IMG/VR virus record: IMGVR_UViG_3300009157_000018
Span: 1 to 64,000 of that record
Reading direction: 5' to 3' (one strand)
DNA length: 64,000 nucleotides
Origin: a virus
Within the stretch, counting starts at the first letter, position 1. Every line of letters begins with the position of its first letter. Below the pieces are notes generated by a model. That model was given only the letters and a program-made list of their open reading frames with translations, had not been told where the DNA came from and did no database searches. A program made the translations under genes and the position numbers. Positions 36,130 through 42,877 of this stretch are shown here, in pieces.

Positions 36130-36311
36130 TACTTCGACTTGATTTCGACTATTTCAACGGCTTCTGTAGGATTGAAGTCCCAGATCGAAACATCATCTAA
36201 TCCAAGTCCTGTTCCATTTTTCTCAATCAATTCCTTGAGCACGAGGGCTTCAATGCCTCCGTGGACCGCGATCTCGTAAGAGATCGTAGCCTTGACAACG
36301 GAATCTACCAC
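36129..36311 (-). CDS. small hypothetical protein
   Basis: 60 acidic residues, strand-rich, with stop overlapping the nucleotidase start. Tight spacing suggests it belongs with the nucleotide-metabolism genes around it. No domain recognised. Confidence 0.6.
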   Translation of the reverse strand: MVDSVVKATISYEIAVHGGIEALVLKELIEKNGTGLGLDDVSIWDFNPTEAVEIVEIKSK

Positions 36312-36677
36312 TTACTTTCCTTCCTCTTCATCGTGAAGAATCTTCGAAGCCACGAATTCCCCAGCCATGATATTGAACATCACGGCAGCCGCGTGGTCTT
36401 CGTCTGTTTCCCCCGTCGCCCATTGTATCAGATGCCGCAAAGCCGACGAGCGATAGCGTGCTAGTTCTTCTTCTCCTCTCGCCATCTCCCAATTGCGAGC
36501 GTCGTATTTCTCAGCTCCCCTGGTCATCAGGTCTGCAAATCGCGTTAGCATCTGCTCATGATACGGAACGCCGAGCGGAAATAAGAGATCGAATCTGGCT
36601 TTCCCATCCTCGGTATCGCGTACCATTCCGCTCTCGTACTCGCTACGCTTGCCAGAATCCTTGGTAATCCTTGTCAT
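36312..36677 (-). CDS. dATP/dGTP diphosphohydrolase-like protein (DUF5664-type)
   Basis: 121 residues from ATG 36677 with GGGAAGGT upstream. The sequence GAEKYDARNWEMARG and the helix carrying H-L-I-Q-W...D-E-D-H-A are hallmarks of DUF5664 proteins, relatives of the MazG-like dNTP pyrophosphohydrolase fold. Likely a nucleotide-pool enzyme beside the nucleotidase. Confidence 0.75.
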   Translation of the reverse strand: MTRITKDSGKRSEYESGMVRDTEDGKARFDLLFPLGVPYHEQMLTRFADLMTRGAEKYDARNWEMARGEEELARYRSSALRHLIQWATGETDEDHAAAVMFNIMAGEFVASKILHDEEEGK

Positions 36678-36840
36678 ACCTTCCCTTATCATCGTAGAAC
36701 TGTGGTTGCTGGTAATCCTTGTGGGTGTGACGATCCTTGGTGTTGTTGGTTCTAGAGCGAGAAGCATCACAGCATTTAATCCCACCAGGACAAGAGGGGA
36801 ACATATAAGTCTTGGGCTTATGCCTCTTGAAATTAGCCAT
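36643..36840 (-). CDS. hypothetical protein with Cys cluster
   Basis: 65 residues from ATG 36840 (AAGGTGAG upstream), very polar, with CPGGIKCC and many Asp, Lys and Tyr residues. It overlaps the DUF5664 gene by 35 bases. Function unknown. Confidence 0.6.
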   Translation of the reverse strand: MANFKRHKPKTYMFPSCPGGIKCCDASRSRTNNTKDRHTHKDYQQPQFYDDKGRYDKDYQGFWQA

Positions 36841-36857
36841 CAACTCACCTTTAGTAT

Positions 36858-36933
36858 TGGTACCGCCCCAGAGAATCGAACTCTGCTGCATCTATATGTA
36901 ACATAGAGGCCCCCACCAGAAGGCAAGGGCGGT
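36858..36933 (-). tRNA. tRNA-Val (TAC)
   Basis: Acceptor ACCGCCC/GGGCGGT, anticodon loop GTTACAT, T-arm with TTCGATT and encoded CCA. Confidence 0.9.
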
Positions 36934-36935
36934 AT

Positions 36936-37009
36936 TGGAGCCGGAGCTGGGAGTCGAACCCAAACTGAATCCTTACCAAGGATTTAGTCTACCGTTAACT
37001 TACACCGAC
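36936..37009 (-). tRNA. tRNA-Thr (GGT)
   Basis: Anticodon loop TTGGTAA, T-arm TTCGACT, encoded CCA. Third Thr isoacceptor. Bases T8-A9-A10 form the stop codon of the upstream small gene. Confidence 0.9.
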
Positions 37010-37188
37010 TTGTTGTTTTCTTCTTCCCTCTTTAGAATACGAAGACAGGATTCGCACGACTTCTCGTCGGCAGGCAGTTCCGCTGCAGTCTTCGAATCCA
37101 TATATCCCCACTTACCACAATATGCTTTCGGAAGACCAATGCGGCTCTGAAACCGCTCGACATGCCAACTCTTAATAAGGAACCACAT
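37000..37188 (-). CDS. small zinc-binding-like protein
   Basis: 62 residues with HVER, a lone CGK and CESC, a spacing seen in small phage zinc-binding proteins. It ends 10 bases inside tRNA-Thr(GGT), using the tRNA's T8-A9-A10 as stop codon. Confidence 0.65.
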   Translation of the reverse strand: MWFLIKSWHVERFQSRIGLPKAYCGKWGYMDSKTAAELPADEKSCESCLRILKREEENNKSV

Positions 37189-37190
37189 CT

Positions 37191-37370
37191 TTATTGAATC
37201 CCTGACTTACAATTCTTAGCTGCCGCGTGGCTGTTCTGGAACGCTCGTTCCTCGGAGTCACCATTCGCAATCGTCTTGTTGAAGACGCGCATGAATACTT
37301 GCTGACAACGAGTAGTGGTATATTCCTTTTTTACAGCCTCGGGAAGCTCCTCTGTCTTAGAATATGGCAC
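37191..37370 (-). CDS. ChaB-family protein
   Basis: 59 residues from GTG 37370. The start PYSKTEELPEAVKK, the following Q-Q-V-F-x-R-V-F-N and the EERAFQNSHAAAKN helix match the ChaB family fold. ChaB proteins accompany cation-transport regulators in bacteria and occur in many phages with unknown function. It is directly after the stop of the gene upstream and before the small zinc protein. Confidence 0.75.
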   Translation of the reverse strand: MPYSKTEELPEAVKKEYTTTRCQQVFMRVFNKTIANGDSEERAFQNSHAAAKNCKSGIQ

Positions 37371-37565
37371 TTACTTTACCTTCCTGAAAGAATCTTCATA
37401 ATTCGATCTCCATTTCCGTACCTCGCTAGGGCTTGGAAGTCCTGGTATATGCACAATCTCGCCAAAAGGTTCAGCGTAAGGATCGTAGTCTTCCTCTTCG
37501 CGCTTGCGTTCCCAAGCAAGTAGTCTCAGAAGAAACCACCGACCTATGCCTTTTATATCGCGCAT
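37371..37565 (-). CDS. small hypothetical basic protein
   Basis: 64 residues from ATG 37565 with AGGAGG upstream. Trp- and Arg-rich N-terminal helix, then Pro/Tyr/Glu segment. The stop is followed immediately by the ChaB start. Confidence 0.65.
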   Translation of the reverse strand: MRDIKGIGRWFLLRLLAWERKREEEDYDPYAEPFGEIVHIPGLPSPSEVRKWRSNYEDSFRKVK

Positions 37566-37575
37566 GTCCTGCCTC

Positions 37576-37917
37576 CTAGGGTATTTGGGTCTTTTTATTA
37601 GTGTAGCCTCTAGTGTGTGTTCTGATGCGGTGACAGTTGGAGCAGACCACATCGCACTTGACTATCTCCAATTGTAGGCGCTCAATAGACATAGAGGAGG
37701 CTCTGACTGACCCTATCGCGAATTCCTTGTCGCCCCTATGGTCGAAGTCCATGACATATGGTGGGTAACTTTCCCCGCAGTCGGCACATGGCTTGCTTTT
37801 CGCTGCATCGATATAAGCTCTAGTGCGTGCCCGTGCGCGAAGGTTGGAGTCAATGTATTTCTCCTTGTTCGCCTCATAATGAGCACGATAAGATTCCTGT
37901 GATGCCCAACCGCTCAT
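37576..37917 (-). CDS. HNH endonuclease
   Basis: 113 residues. The CADC pair, FDHRGDK (HNH histidine) and CSNCH pair give a zinc-bound HNH nuclease of the homing type, with a basic helical N-terminus. It lies at the edge of the tRNA cluster and may be a mobile nuclease. Confidence 0.85.
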   Translation of the reverse strand: MSGWASQESYRAHYEANKEKYIDSNLRARARTRAYIDAAKSKPCADCGESYPPYVMDFDHRGDKEFAIGSVRASSMSIERLQLEIVKCDVVCSNCHRIRTHTRGYTNKKTQIP

Positions 37918-37935
37918 GGTCGCCTTCTATAAAGT

Positions 37936-38012
37936 TGGTCTGGGAGGCTGGGATCGAACCAGCGACCTTCTGCTCCCAAAGCAGACGCGCTACCTGGCTG
38001 CGCTACACCCAG
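37936..38012 (-). tRNA. tRNA-Pro (TGG)
   Basis: Anticodon loop TTTGGGA with stem TCTGC/GCAGA, T-arm GCTGG/CCAGC, encoded CCA. Preceded by TTAGCGT. Confidence 0.9.
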
Positions 38013-38020
38013 ACGCTAAT

Positions 38021-38092
38021 TGGAGAGAGGGGGCACGATCCCCTGACGAGGGGCTATCACCCTCGCTTGGTCCCAACCAACATGGCTCTCCA
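38021..38092 (-). ncRNA. tRNA-like cloverleaf lacking tRNA consensus bases
   Basis: Four good stems: TGGAGAG/CTCTCCA acceptor, TTGG/CCAA D-stem, GAGGG/CCCTC and AGGGG/CCCCT. Base 8 is C, base 33 is G, and the T-loop is ATCGTGC, so the universal tRNA signals are missing, although D-loop GG and T-loop TC remain. No CCA is encoded. Could be a tRNA pseudogene or a tRNA-mimic RNA. Confidence 0.5.
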
Positions 38093-38228
38093 TTGAAATC
38101 CCGGCTACACGGCATTACGCCTTACCACTGCCCCAAACGAAGGAGCACCCACCTTCCTTACCGGGTGCGCGTAGCAGCGGCCTCACGGCTCACACTCCAC
38201 GCTACCGTGGGAGTCACCCACGAATTAT
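38093..38228 (-). ncRNA. hairpin-rich non-coding segment
   Basis: No convincing frame. The minus strand folds into local hairpins: CGTGGG/CCCACG, GTAGC/GCTAC, GCACCC/GGGTGC and a GGC/GCC stem. Possibly a processed RNA or tRNA remnant between tRNA-Phe and the cloverleaf. Confidence 0.4.
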
Positions 38229-38304
38229 TGGTGCTACCGGACGGGATCGAACCGCCGACGCTCTGCTCTTCAAGCAGACGCTCTACCTACTGAGCTACAG
38301 TAGC
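38229..38304 (-). tRNA. tRNA-Phe (GAA)
   Basis: Anticodon loop TTGAAGA, stem TCTGC/GCAGA, D-arm GCTC/GAGC, T-arm TTCGATC, encoded CCA. Confidence 0.92.
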
Positions 38305-38306
38305 AC

Positions 38307-38390
38307 TGGTGGTACTCCAGGGATTCGAACCCCGATAGCCAAGACGACTGCTTTACACGCAGTTGATTTCACCCACTTACCATGAGTACC
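38307..38390 (-). tRNA. tRNA-Tyr (GTA)
   Basis: Anticodon loop GTGTAAA, long variable arm, acceptor GGTACTC/GAGTACC, encoded CCA. Confidence 0.92.
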
Positions 38391-38392
38391 AT

Positions 38393-38464
38393 TGGCGCCG
38401 CCAGAAGGACTCGAACCCTCAATAAAAGCTTAGAACACTTCGACCCATCCAATGGGATGGCGGC
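38393..38464 (-). tRNA. tRNA-Arg (TCT)
   Basis: Anticodon loop GTTCTAA, acceptor GCCGCCA/TGGCGGC, T-arm TTCGAGT, encoded CCA. Anticodon stem has two G-U pairs. Confidence 0.85.
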
Positions 38465-38472
38465 GTATTTTG

Positions 38473-38625
38473 TTACGGAGTGAGTGCGCTCAGTGCTAGA
38501 GCAACCAGCACTAGCCCAACCCATCCTAGTTTGATGGTGCTAGTTCCCAACTTGAAATCGATAGCCTCTAGTCCAAATAGGATTGCGGCTATGATATACA
38601 TAATTAGATCAGGAGTAACGTCCAT
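38473..38625 (-). CDS. small membrane protein
   Basis: 50 residues from ATG 38625, with GAGGG upstream. Two hydrophobic segments (about 9-20 and 34-47). It starts MDVTP, sharing its first residues with the adjacent peptide, and starts one base after that gene's stop. Possibly a holin-like or membrane-modifying protein; unknown. Confidence 0.6.
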   Translation of the reverse strand: MDVTPDLIMYIIAAILFGLEAIDFKLGTSTIKLGWVGLVLVALALSALTP

Positions 38626-38697
38626 TTATACCCTCTTTGCGAAGAAGATGATCGCTAAGATCACCAATATGATAATCAGAATTGTTACTACGTCCAT
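38626..38697 (-). CDS. 23-residue transmembrane peptide
   Basis: ATG 38697 with AGAGGTGAG upstream. Sequence is MDVV followed by an almost pure Ile/Leu/Val/Phe span and a basic AKRV end. The strong ribosome site and coupling to the next gene support it. Confidence 0.5.
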   Translation of the reverse strand: MDVVTILIIILVILAIIFFAKRV

Positions 38698-38704
38698 TTT
38701 CTCA

Positions 38705-38858
38705 CCTCTGTTGTGCCGGTAACGAGACTTCCGGCTCGGAACCTACCGCCAGAGCGATGCCGACGAGGGCCTTCCCGAGATGGCTTCTGGCTTATACCTC
38801 GGTACACATGACCCAACCGCTTACGGGGACCACGTGGTAGTCCTTGGGAGCGGGGTTA
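38705..38858 (-). ncRNA. hairpin-rich non-coding segment
   Basis: No frame found. Minus-strand hairpins include GCCGG/CCGGC (38715-38735), CCGAG/CTCGG (38775-38802), CCG-TAAG-CGG and a CCACGTGG palindrome. Lies between tRNA-Ser and the small membrane genes. Confidence 0.4.
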
Positions 38859-38860
38859 AT

Positions 38861-38948
38861 TGGCGGAAGGCCAAGGAATCGAACCTTGGCTGGTGTTACC
38901 CAGGCTACTGTTCAGCAAACAGACACATTACCGCTCTGTCAACCTTCC
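38861..38948 (-). tRNA. tRNA-Ser (GCT)
   Basis: Anticodon loop TTGCTGA, long variable arm, acceptor GGAAGGT/GCCTTCC, G73, encoded CCA. Confidence 0.9.
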
Positions 38949-38950
38949 GT

Positions 38951-39026
38951 TGGTGAGTCCGGCAGGGCTCGAACCTGCATACGCGGAGTTTAAAAGACTC
39001 CCGTTCATCCGTTGAACTACGGACCC
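38951..39026 (-). tRNA. tRNA-Lys (TTT)
   Basis: Anticodon loop CTTTTAA, stem GGAGT/ACTCC, T-arm TTCGAGC, encoded CCA. Confidence 0.92.
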
Positions 39027-39029
39027 ATT

Positions 39030-39103
39030 TGGAGGACTCTGCCAGATTCGAACTGGCGTAAGCGGGTTTGCAATCCGCCCCCTCGCCGCTCGGGCAAGAG
39101 TCC
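39030..39103 (-). tRNA. tRNA-Cys (GCA)
   Basis: Anticodon loop TTGCAAA, acceptor GGACTCT/AGAGTCC, T-arm TTCGAAT, T73 and encoded CCA. One A-C mismatch closes the anticodon loop. Confidence 0.88.
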
Positions 39104-39110
39104 TTGTTAA

Positions 39111-39234
39111 CCTCTGGCGACTGCGGTGACCACAAACACACCCTACTTACGCTGGGGCCTACGATGATCGCAAGCGATCTTGGGCGCCTGGGCAGTCCGC
39201 CGATCAGACGCGCATGTGGTCTCTTCCTCAGAGG
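39111..39234 (-). ncRNA. closed hairpin element between tRNAs
   Basis: Ends pair as CCTCTG/CAGAGG (39229-39234 with 39111-39116) and then GACCACA/TGTGGTC (39215-39221 with 39128-39134), with an inner GATCGC-TT-GCGATC hairpin. No frame. A self-contained structured RNA is likely. Confidence 0.5.
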
Positions 39235-39244
39235 CTAATTATTG

Positions 39245-39355
39245 GAAGAAAGGCTTACACACCGCGCATTTATTTCTGATTCACGCGGCCCTTATCTAGT
39301 CCGGCTAAGCAGTACAGAAACACTGCTTTCGCCCCCCACTCCTGGGCCTTCCTTC
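39245..39355 (-). ncRNA. closed hairpin element next to tRNA-Val
   Basis: A ten-pair closing helix (GAAGGAAGGC with GCCTTTCTTC, one G-U) joins 39346-39355 to 39245-39254. Inside are AGCAGT/ACTGCT and CCGCG/CGCGG hairpins. No coding frame. Confidence 0.5.
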
Positions 39356-39363
39356 GCATCTAT

Positions 39364-39439
39364 TGGTGGGCAGCATAGGGATCGAACCTATGACCTACTG
39401 TATGTCATACAGACGCTCTTACCGCTGAGCTAGCCGCCC
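39364..39439 (-). tRNA. tRNA-Val (GAC)
   Basis: Anticodon loop ATGACAT, D-arm GCTC/GAGC, acceptor GGGCGGC/GCTGCCC, encoded CCA. Its T8-A9-G10 is the stop codon of the gene upstream. Confidence 0.92.
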
Positions 39440-39612
39440 GCTTGTTCTTTTGCTCGTTCTAATATCGACTTGCGCTCTTCCTCAGGGTCTACTAAAACTA
39501 CTCTGGGAGAAGGTGATAAAGGAACAACTTCTTCTTCCTTATCCTCCTTCGGTCGGTCCGGCATACGCTCCTCGGGTCGGAACTGCGTATAAGTTCGCTT
39601 TCGTTTAGCCAT
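39430..39612 (-). CDS. small charged hypothetical protein
   Basis: 60 residues, very polar: basic start, then Lys/Glu/Pro-rich and a helical end. Ends 10 bases inside tRNA-Val(GAC), with TAG formed by the tRNA. No family. Confidence 0.6.
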   Translation of the reverse strand: MAKRKRTYTQFRPEERMPDRPKEDKEEEVVPLSPSPRVVLVDPEEERKSILERAKEQAGG

Positions 39613-39790
39613 GATTCACCCCATCGTCTTCGATAGTAATGTTGGATTCTTTGAAGGGGACTGCTCCACCTTCATTCTCCCAATCGGATGCTGGCTGATC
39701 TTCTACTGATTCGTAGATGCGCCGCAATCGATCCGATTCGGTCCTGCCTCCAAAGGCAGGTTGGCGAGTAATTATTCCTATATCGTTCAT
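39605..39790 (-). CDS. small hypothetical protein
   Basis: 61 residues from ATG 39790, which overlaps the preceding TGA (ATGA) and has AGGAG just upstream; an ATG at 39817 is also in frame. Acidic, no domain. Confidence 0.6.
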   Translation of the reverse strand: MNDIGIITRQPAFGGRTESDRLRRIYESVEDQPASDWENEGGAVPFKESNITIEDDGVNHG

Positions 39791-39951
39791 ATTCTCCTTA
39801 GATCGTAGTTTCGCCATCTGTCCCTATATACTCCATCATCATCGGGGACTTGCATGGCCGATCCGACCACCAAGTGCCAATCATTGATCGTAATGTGGAG
39901 TCGTATACCTTCAAGACCACAACTCCATCGTGTGCATAGATGTATTTTCAT
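39787..39951 (-). CDS. small hypothetical protein
   Basis: 54 residues from ATG 39951, two Cys near the N-terminus, then strand-like and an acidic/basic end. Its stop overlaps the next start. Upstream is tRNA-Leu(CAA), whose 3' end is six bases away, so no room for a strong ribosome site; less certain. Confidence 0.45.
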   Translation of the reverse strand: MKIHLCTRWSCGLEGIRLHITINDWHLVVGSAMQVPDDDGVYRDRWRNYDLRRI

Positions 39952-39956
39952 AGTTT

Positions 39957-40032
39957 TGGTAGCCCCCCTGAGATTCGAACTCAGACTGGAACGCTTTTGA
40001 GACGTTTGCCTCTGCCGTTGGGCTAGAGGGCC
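39957..40032 (-). tRNA. tRNA-Leu (CAA), short variable loop
   Basis: Anticodon loop CTCAAAA, T-arm CTGAG/CTCAG, encoded ACCA. The variable loop is only CCAGT, whereas bacterial Leu tRNAs have a long arm. First pair is G1-U72. Confidence 0.82.
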
Positions 40033-40034
40033 AT

Positions 40035-40110
40035 TGGTACCCTCGGTCAGATTCGAACTGACACTGGACCGGGCTTAAACCGGACGCCTCTGCCGTTGGG
40101 CTACGAGGGC
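40035..40110 (-). tRNA. tRNA-Leu (TAA), short variable loop
   Basis: Anticodon loop TTTAAGC, variable loop CCAGT, G1-U72 first pair, T-arm GTCAG/CTGAC, encoded CCA. Its T8-A9-G10 is the stop codon of the AAA+ gene upstream. Confidence 0.82.
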
Positions 40111-41342
40111 TCTCTTAGCCGGAACCCGGCCTGTACCTGTTCGGGTTCGGCACGAATAGCCGACCCCTTAGATTGATCAAACAACTCTGCTATTGTATGC
40201 GATCTTTTCTCAATTGTCAAGTCATGCTCGGCAGCCCATTGTGCGGACTCAGTTGCATTTAACTCACTGAATCGGATGCTGGCTGAAATTCGACCAGGAC
40301 GAGCCACCGCTGGATGGAATCTACCGATATCTTCATTGGTAGTAATCAGTACAAGGATGCGAAGCCCTTGACCAATCAATCCATCTACGAGGTTCAGTAG
40401 ACGACTTAAACCCTGGCCTGATCGCTCTTTAGCATCTGCGCTTAAGAGCTCGCCTGTATCTTCGAAGATCAGGGTGCGCCAGCGTTTGTCTGGCTCACTC
40501 TCGCCCTCGTCATCATCAAGCGGAGAATATCTCTCACTACCGATGATAACATTCATCAGATAGGATGCTTCTGCACCGAAGAATTTCTCAGGGTCAACGA
40601 CATACTCGAAATCACACCAATCTCGCCATTCGTTAGCCAGTGCCCGAATTGCATAGGTTTTCCCGGTTCCTGGAGGGCCATACCACAAGAGCAATTGTCC
40701 TGTGACTAAAGATTCGGGCCGGAAATCCTTGGCCAACATCTTCGATAGACCTGTGTAGGTCTCATAAGAATAGTTGGGTGCGATTTCGTCCCATTTTGGA
40801 ACTGCAATCTTCCGACGAATCAGATTCGGGCCGTTGGATGCCAGCGACCAGAAGTGCAGATCAATGATGTGTTCGTCGCCTTCGGCTGTGATCGGCTTAT
40901 ACACATCATGTAGGCCGATCAGCCACTTCACACCTATGTCATAGTCATCTGTGTAACAAGTGAAGGTAGAAGCTCCGGCATCGCGAGATACAATGTCAAT
41001 GATAATCTCGTCATTGATCCAAGTAAAACGCTCCCAGCGCTTGCTGCTATTCTTGAAAGTTTTGGGGTCCATGTAGCTGCGCCGATAAAACAACGGCACG
41101 CCCATGTCCGCAAGGTGAGACTCTTCTACGACTACATCCGTCTCCCAATTGGCAGACACACAATAACGAAGACCTCGGGCCGCGATCTCGCGCATCGCGA
41201 TATCGTGTCCCAGACTGTCATCGCTGGTTTCCAAGGCCAATCCAATTTGCTTCGCATCAGTCTCGACTAATACCCCTGTACTTGCCGGTAGACCAATTTC
41301 AGCCCTGGAGAAATCCTTGCCCTTGTCGTATGATCTTCCCAT
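40101..41342 (-). CDS. AAA+ ATPase with N-terminal DUF5925-like domain
   Basis: 413 residues. About 1-200 is an actinophage-type N-terminal domain; the AAA core has Walker A GPPGTGKT at 222-229, Walker B LIFEDTGE, sensor LITTNE and the Bcs1/FtsH-like arginine finger region HPAVARPGRI. It may remodel protein or nucleic-acid complexes. It ends inside tRNA-Leu(TAA) by ten bases. Confidence 0.85.
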   Translation of the reverse strand: MGRSYDKGKDFSRAEIGLPASTGVLVETDAKQIGLALETSDDSLGHDIAMREIAARGLRYCVSANWETDVVVEESHLADMGVPLFYRRSYMDPKTFKNSSKRWERFTWINDEIIIDIVSRDAGASTFTCYTDDYDIGVKWLIGLHDVYKPITAEGDEHIIDLHFWSLASNGPNLIRRKIAVPKWDEIAPNYSYETYTGLSKMLAKDFRPESLVTGQLLLWYGPPGTGKTYAIRALANEWRDWCDFEYVVDPEKFFGAEASYLMNVIIGSERYSPLDDDEGESEPDKRWRTLIFEDTGELLSADAKERSGQGLSRLLNLVDGLIGQGLRILVLITTNEDIGRFHPAVARPGRISASIRFSELNATESAQWAAEHDLTIEKRSHTIAELFDQSKGSAIRAEPEQVQAGFRLREPS

Positions 41343-41359
41343 GTTCCTCCCGAAATATT

Positions 41360-41436
41360 TGGGGTGACCGCAGAGGCTCGAACTCTGTTACCTCGGTCCA
41401 CAACCGAGTGCCTCAGCCGGTTTGGCTTCGGCCACC
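41360..41436 (-). tRNA. tRNA-His (GTG)
   Basis: Anticodon loop TTGTGGA. An extra 5' G (-1) faces C73, the His identity element. Encoded CCA. Confidence 0.92.
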
Positions 41437-41441
41437 ATGGT

Positions 41442-41513
41442 TGGCGGGAACGGTAGGAATCGAACCCACTGCGTTCTGCTTTGGAGGCAGTCGCCTTACC
41501 TTAAGTCGAACCC
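41442..41513 (-). tRNA. tRNA-Trp (CCA)
   Basis: Anticodon loop CTCCAAA, stem ACTGC/GCAGA region, T-arm TTCGATT, G73, encoded CCA. Two T-T mismatches in the acceptor. TTAGCGC precedes it. Confidence 0.85.
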
Positions 41514-41573
41514 GCGCTAATGGGAGTGCCAGGCCAAACGCTCAACTCGACCCCTGTTGCTCCCTTGTCGGGG

Positions 41574-41603
41574 ATTCTACTACACCCCGATAGCGCTTGT
41601 CAA
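41574..41603 (-). promoter_or_regulatory. sigma70-type promoter for tRNA-Trp/His and AAA+ gene
   Basis: Minus-strand TTGACA (41598-41603), 18-base spacer and TAGAAT (41574-41579). The transcript would begin with a GGGAG/CTCCC-closed leader hairpin (about 41521-41564) before tRNA-Trp. Confidence 0.82.
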
Positions 41604-41605
41604 GT

Positions 41606-41896
41606 TTATCCTTGAGGCTGTTCGCCTGAAGGCGGATCGCCCAGAGCAGCGCTTCCAGAAGAAGCCGCCTCAGCAACGAGGGCCTTGGTGGTCTTCGCTG
41701 AGAAGACGAGCTGACGGATAATTTCTGTAGCGATGGCAGCGGCAGCAAGGCCAACAGCCACAACAAACTCAGACGAGAACTCTAGCCCTAACTGGCCAGC
41801 AATAAACAGCGTAGCAGCAGTAGCAGCGGCAGAAGAGTAAGCGACAATACGAGCAGCTTCTCGTTCTAGTAAACCTTTAATCCAATCTGGTAGCAT
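41606..41896 (-). CDS. holin-like membrane protein
   Basis: 96 residues. Two hydrophobic segments (about 15-34 and 43-63), a charged N-terminus and a polar C-terminal tail, directly downstream of the endolysin. Size, topology and position fit a holin; not proven. Confidence 0.65.
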   Translation of the reverse strand: MLPDWIKGLLEREAARIVAYSSAAATAATLFIAGQLGLEFSSEFVVAVGLAAAAIATEIIRQLVFSAKTTKALVAEAASSGSAALGDPPSGEQPQG

Positions 41897-41920
41897 ATCT
41901 AAATTCCTTACTATATAGTA

Positions 41921-42826
41921 TTATCCCAACGCGACCTTCGCGTTGTTAATCTTCTGGTTCTGCGCCGTGAGAATCACGGTCATGTCATCCAGTTGAGTCT
42001 TTAGAGGGGCAGTAGCAGCAGCAATCTCTGCGGCGCAATCCGATGGAGTAGAAACAGTCTCAGCAGAAATAAGAGGCGTTAGTGTAGAGATATGGAAATA
42101 TCCGCGCTCTTGCTTGCTTCCTGTCCACAAAGCACCCGTATACCATGCGCTTGATCCATTGATGTTGGCTCCACCGACTTGAAAATCTGGATAAAAGATA
42201 GTACCAGCCGGGAATTGAGCAAGAGCTGCGTTTGCAGTACTTGGATCACGCCGGAAGTTCGTGCCAGCATTTTTGGTTGATGCCTGCTTATTGATTAGCC
42301 GCTGAGGATTGCTTCCAAGTACCACTTCTGATGCTCCTGCCGTAAGAATGGTTTGATCTAACAGGGGCCACAAATCCTTGGCCACACCATTAGGAAATTG
42401 ACTAGTGTGCTGTTTACAATCTGCATGTAGATGTGGGCCACTGATTCCGTAACCAGTTGCACCCAGGACACCAATCTGTTGCCCTTTAGACACGGTTGTA
42501 TTCACAGCCACACTAAATGACTGAAGATGGGCGTATCCTGTAGACCAATACCCACCTGAGTCTAAGCGACCAGCATGTGTCACTCGCATGATCAGGGCTC
42601 CATGACCAACCTGGCCCGGTGTATTTTGAATATACCGACTGGTTACCTTACCAGAGGCCATTGCATACACGGGAGCCCCCTGTCGTGCATTGCCAATGTC
42701 AAGAGCACATCCAACACCGGACCTTACATGCGCGGCACATCCACGAGTTACGACGAAATCAAGATTACCAGCTGGCCTAACCCAACCTTCTGGGTGGAGA
42801 TAGCCAGGAACTGGAGTTGCAAACAT
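41921..42826 (-). CDS. M23-type peptidase endolysin with SH3-like binding domain
   Basis: 301 residues. The N-terminal domain has the lysostaphin-like LDIGN segment (Asp43), YAHL (His100) and GPHLHAD (His132, His134). The usual first histidine (four residues before the Asp) is Gly39 here. Residues about 175-255 look like an SH3-type cell-wall binding domain; the C-terminus is helical. It would cleave peptidoglycan cross-links at lysis. Confidence 0.85.
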   Translation of the reverse strand: MFATPVPGYLHPEGWVRPAGNLDFVVTRGCAAHVRSGVGCALDIGNARQGAPVYAMASGKVTSRYIQNTPGQVGHGALIMRVTHAGRLDSGGYWSTGYAHLQSFSVAVNTTVSKGQQIGVLGATGYGISGPHLHADCKQHTSQFPNGVAKDLWPLLDQTILTAGASEVVLGSNPQRLINKQASTKNAGTNFRRDPSTANAALAQFPAGTIFYPDFQVGGANINGSSAWYTGALWTGSKQERGYFHISTLTPLISAETVSTPSDCAAEIAAATAPLKTQLDDMTVILTAQNQKINNAKVALG

Positions 42827-42837
42827 ACCTTCTGTCC

Positions 42838-42862
42838 TTCCGGGCGCTAAAAAGCGCCCTTA
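42838..42862 (-). promoter_or_regulatory. hairpin in the endolysin leader
   Basis: GGGCGC-TTTTTA-GCGCCC stem on the minus strand between tRNA-Leu(TAG) and the endolysin start. It may separate the tRNA from the mRNA or act as a weak terminator. Confidence 0.45.
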
Positions 42863-42877
42863 GGAGGCGCTTAAGTT

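Noticed and set aside
37916-38293. 125-codon plus-strand frame
   Set aside because: Runs across tRNA-Pro and tRNA-Phe; contains reversed tRNA sequence only.
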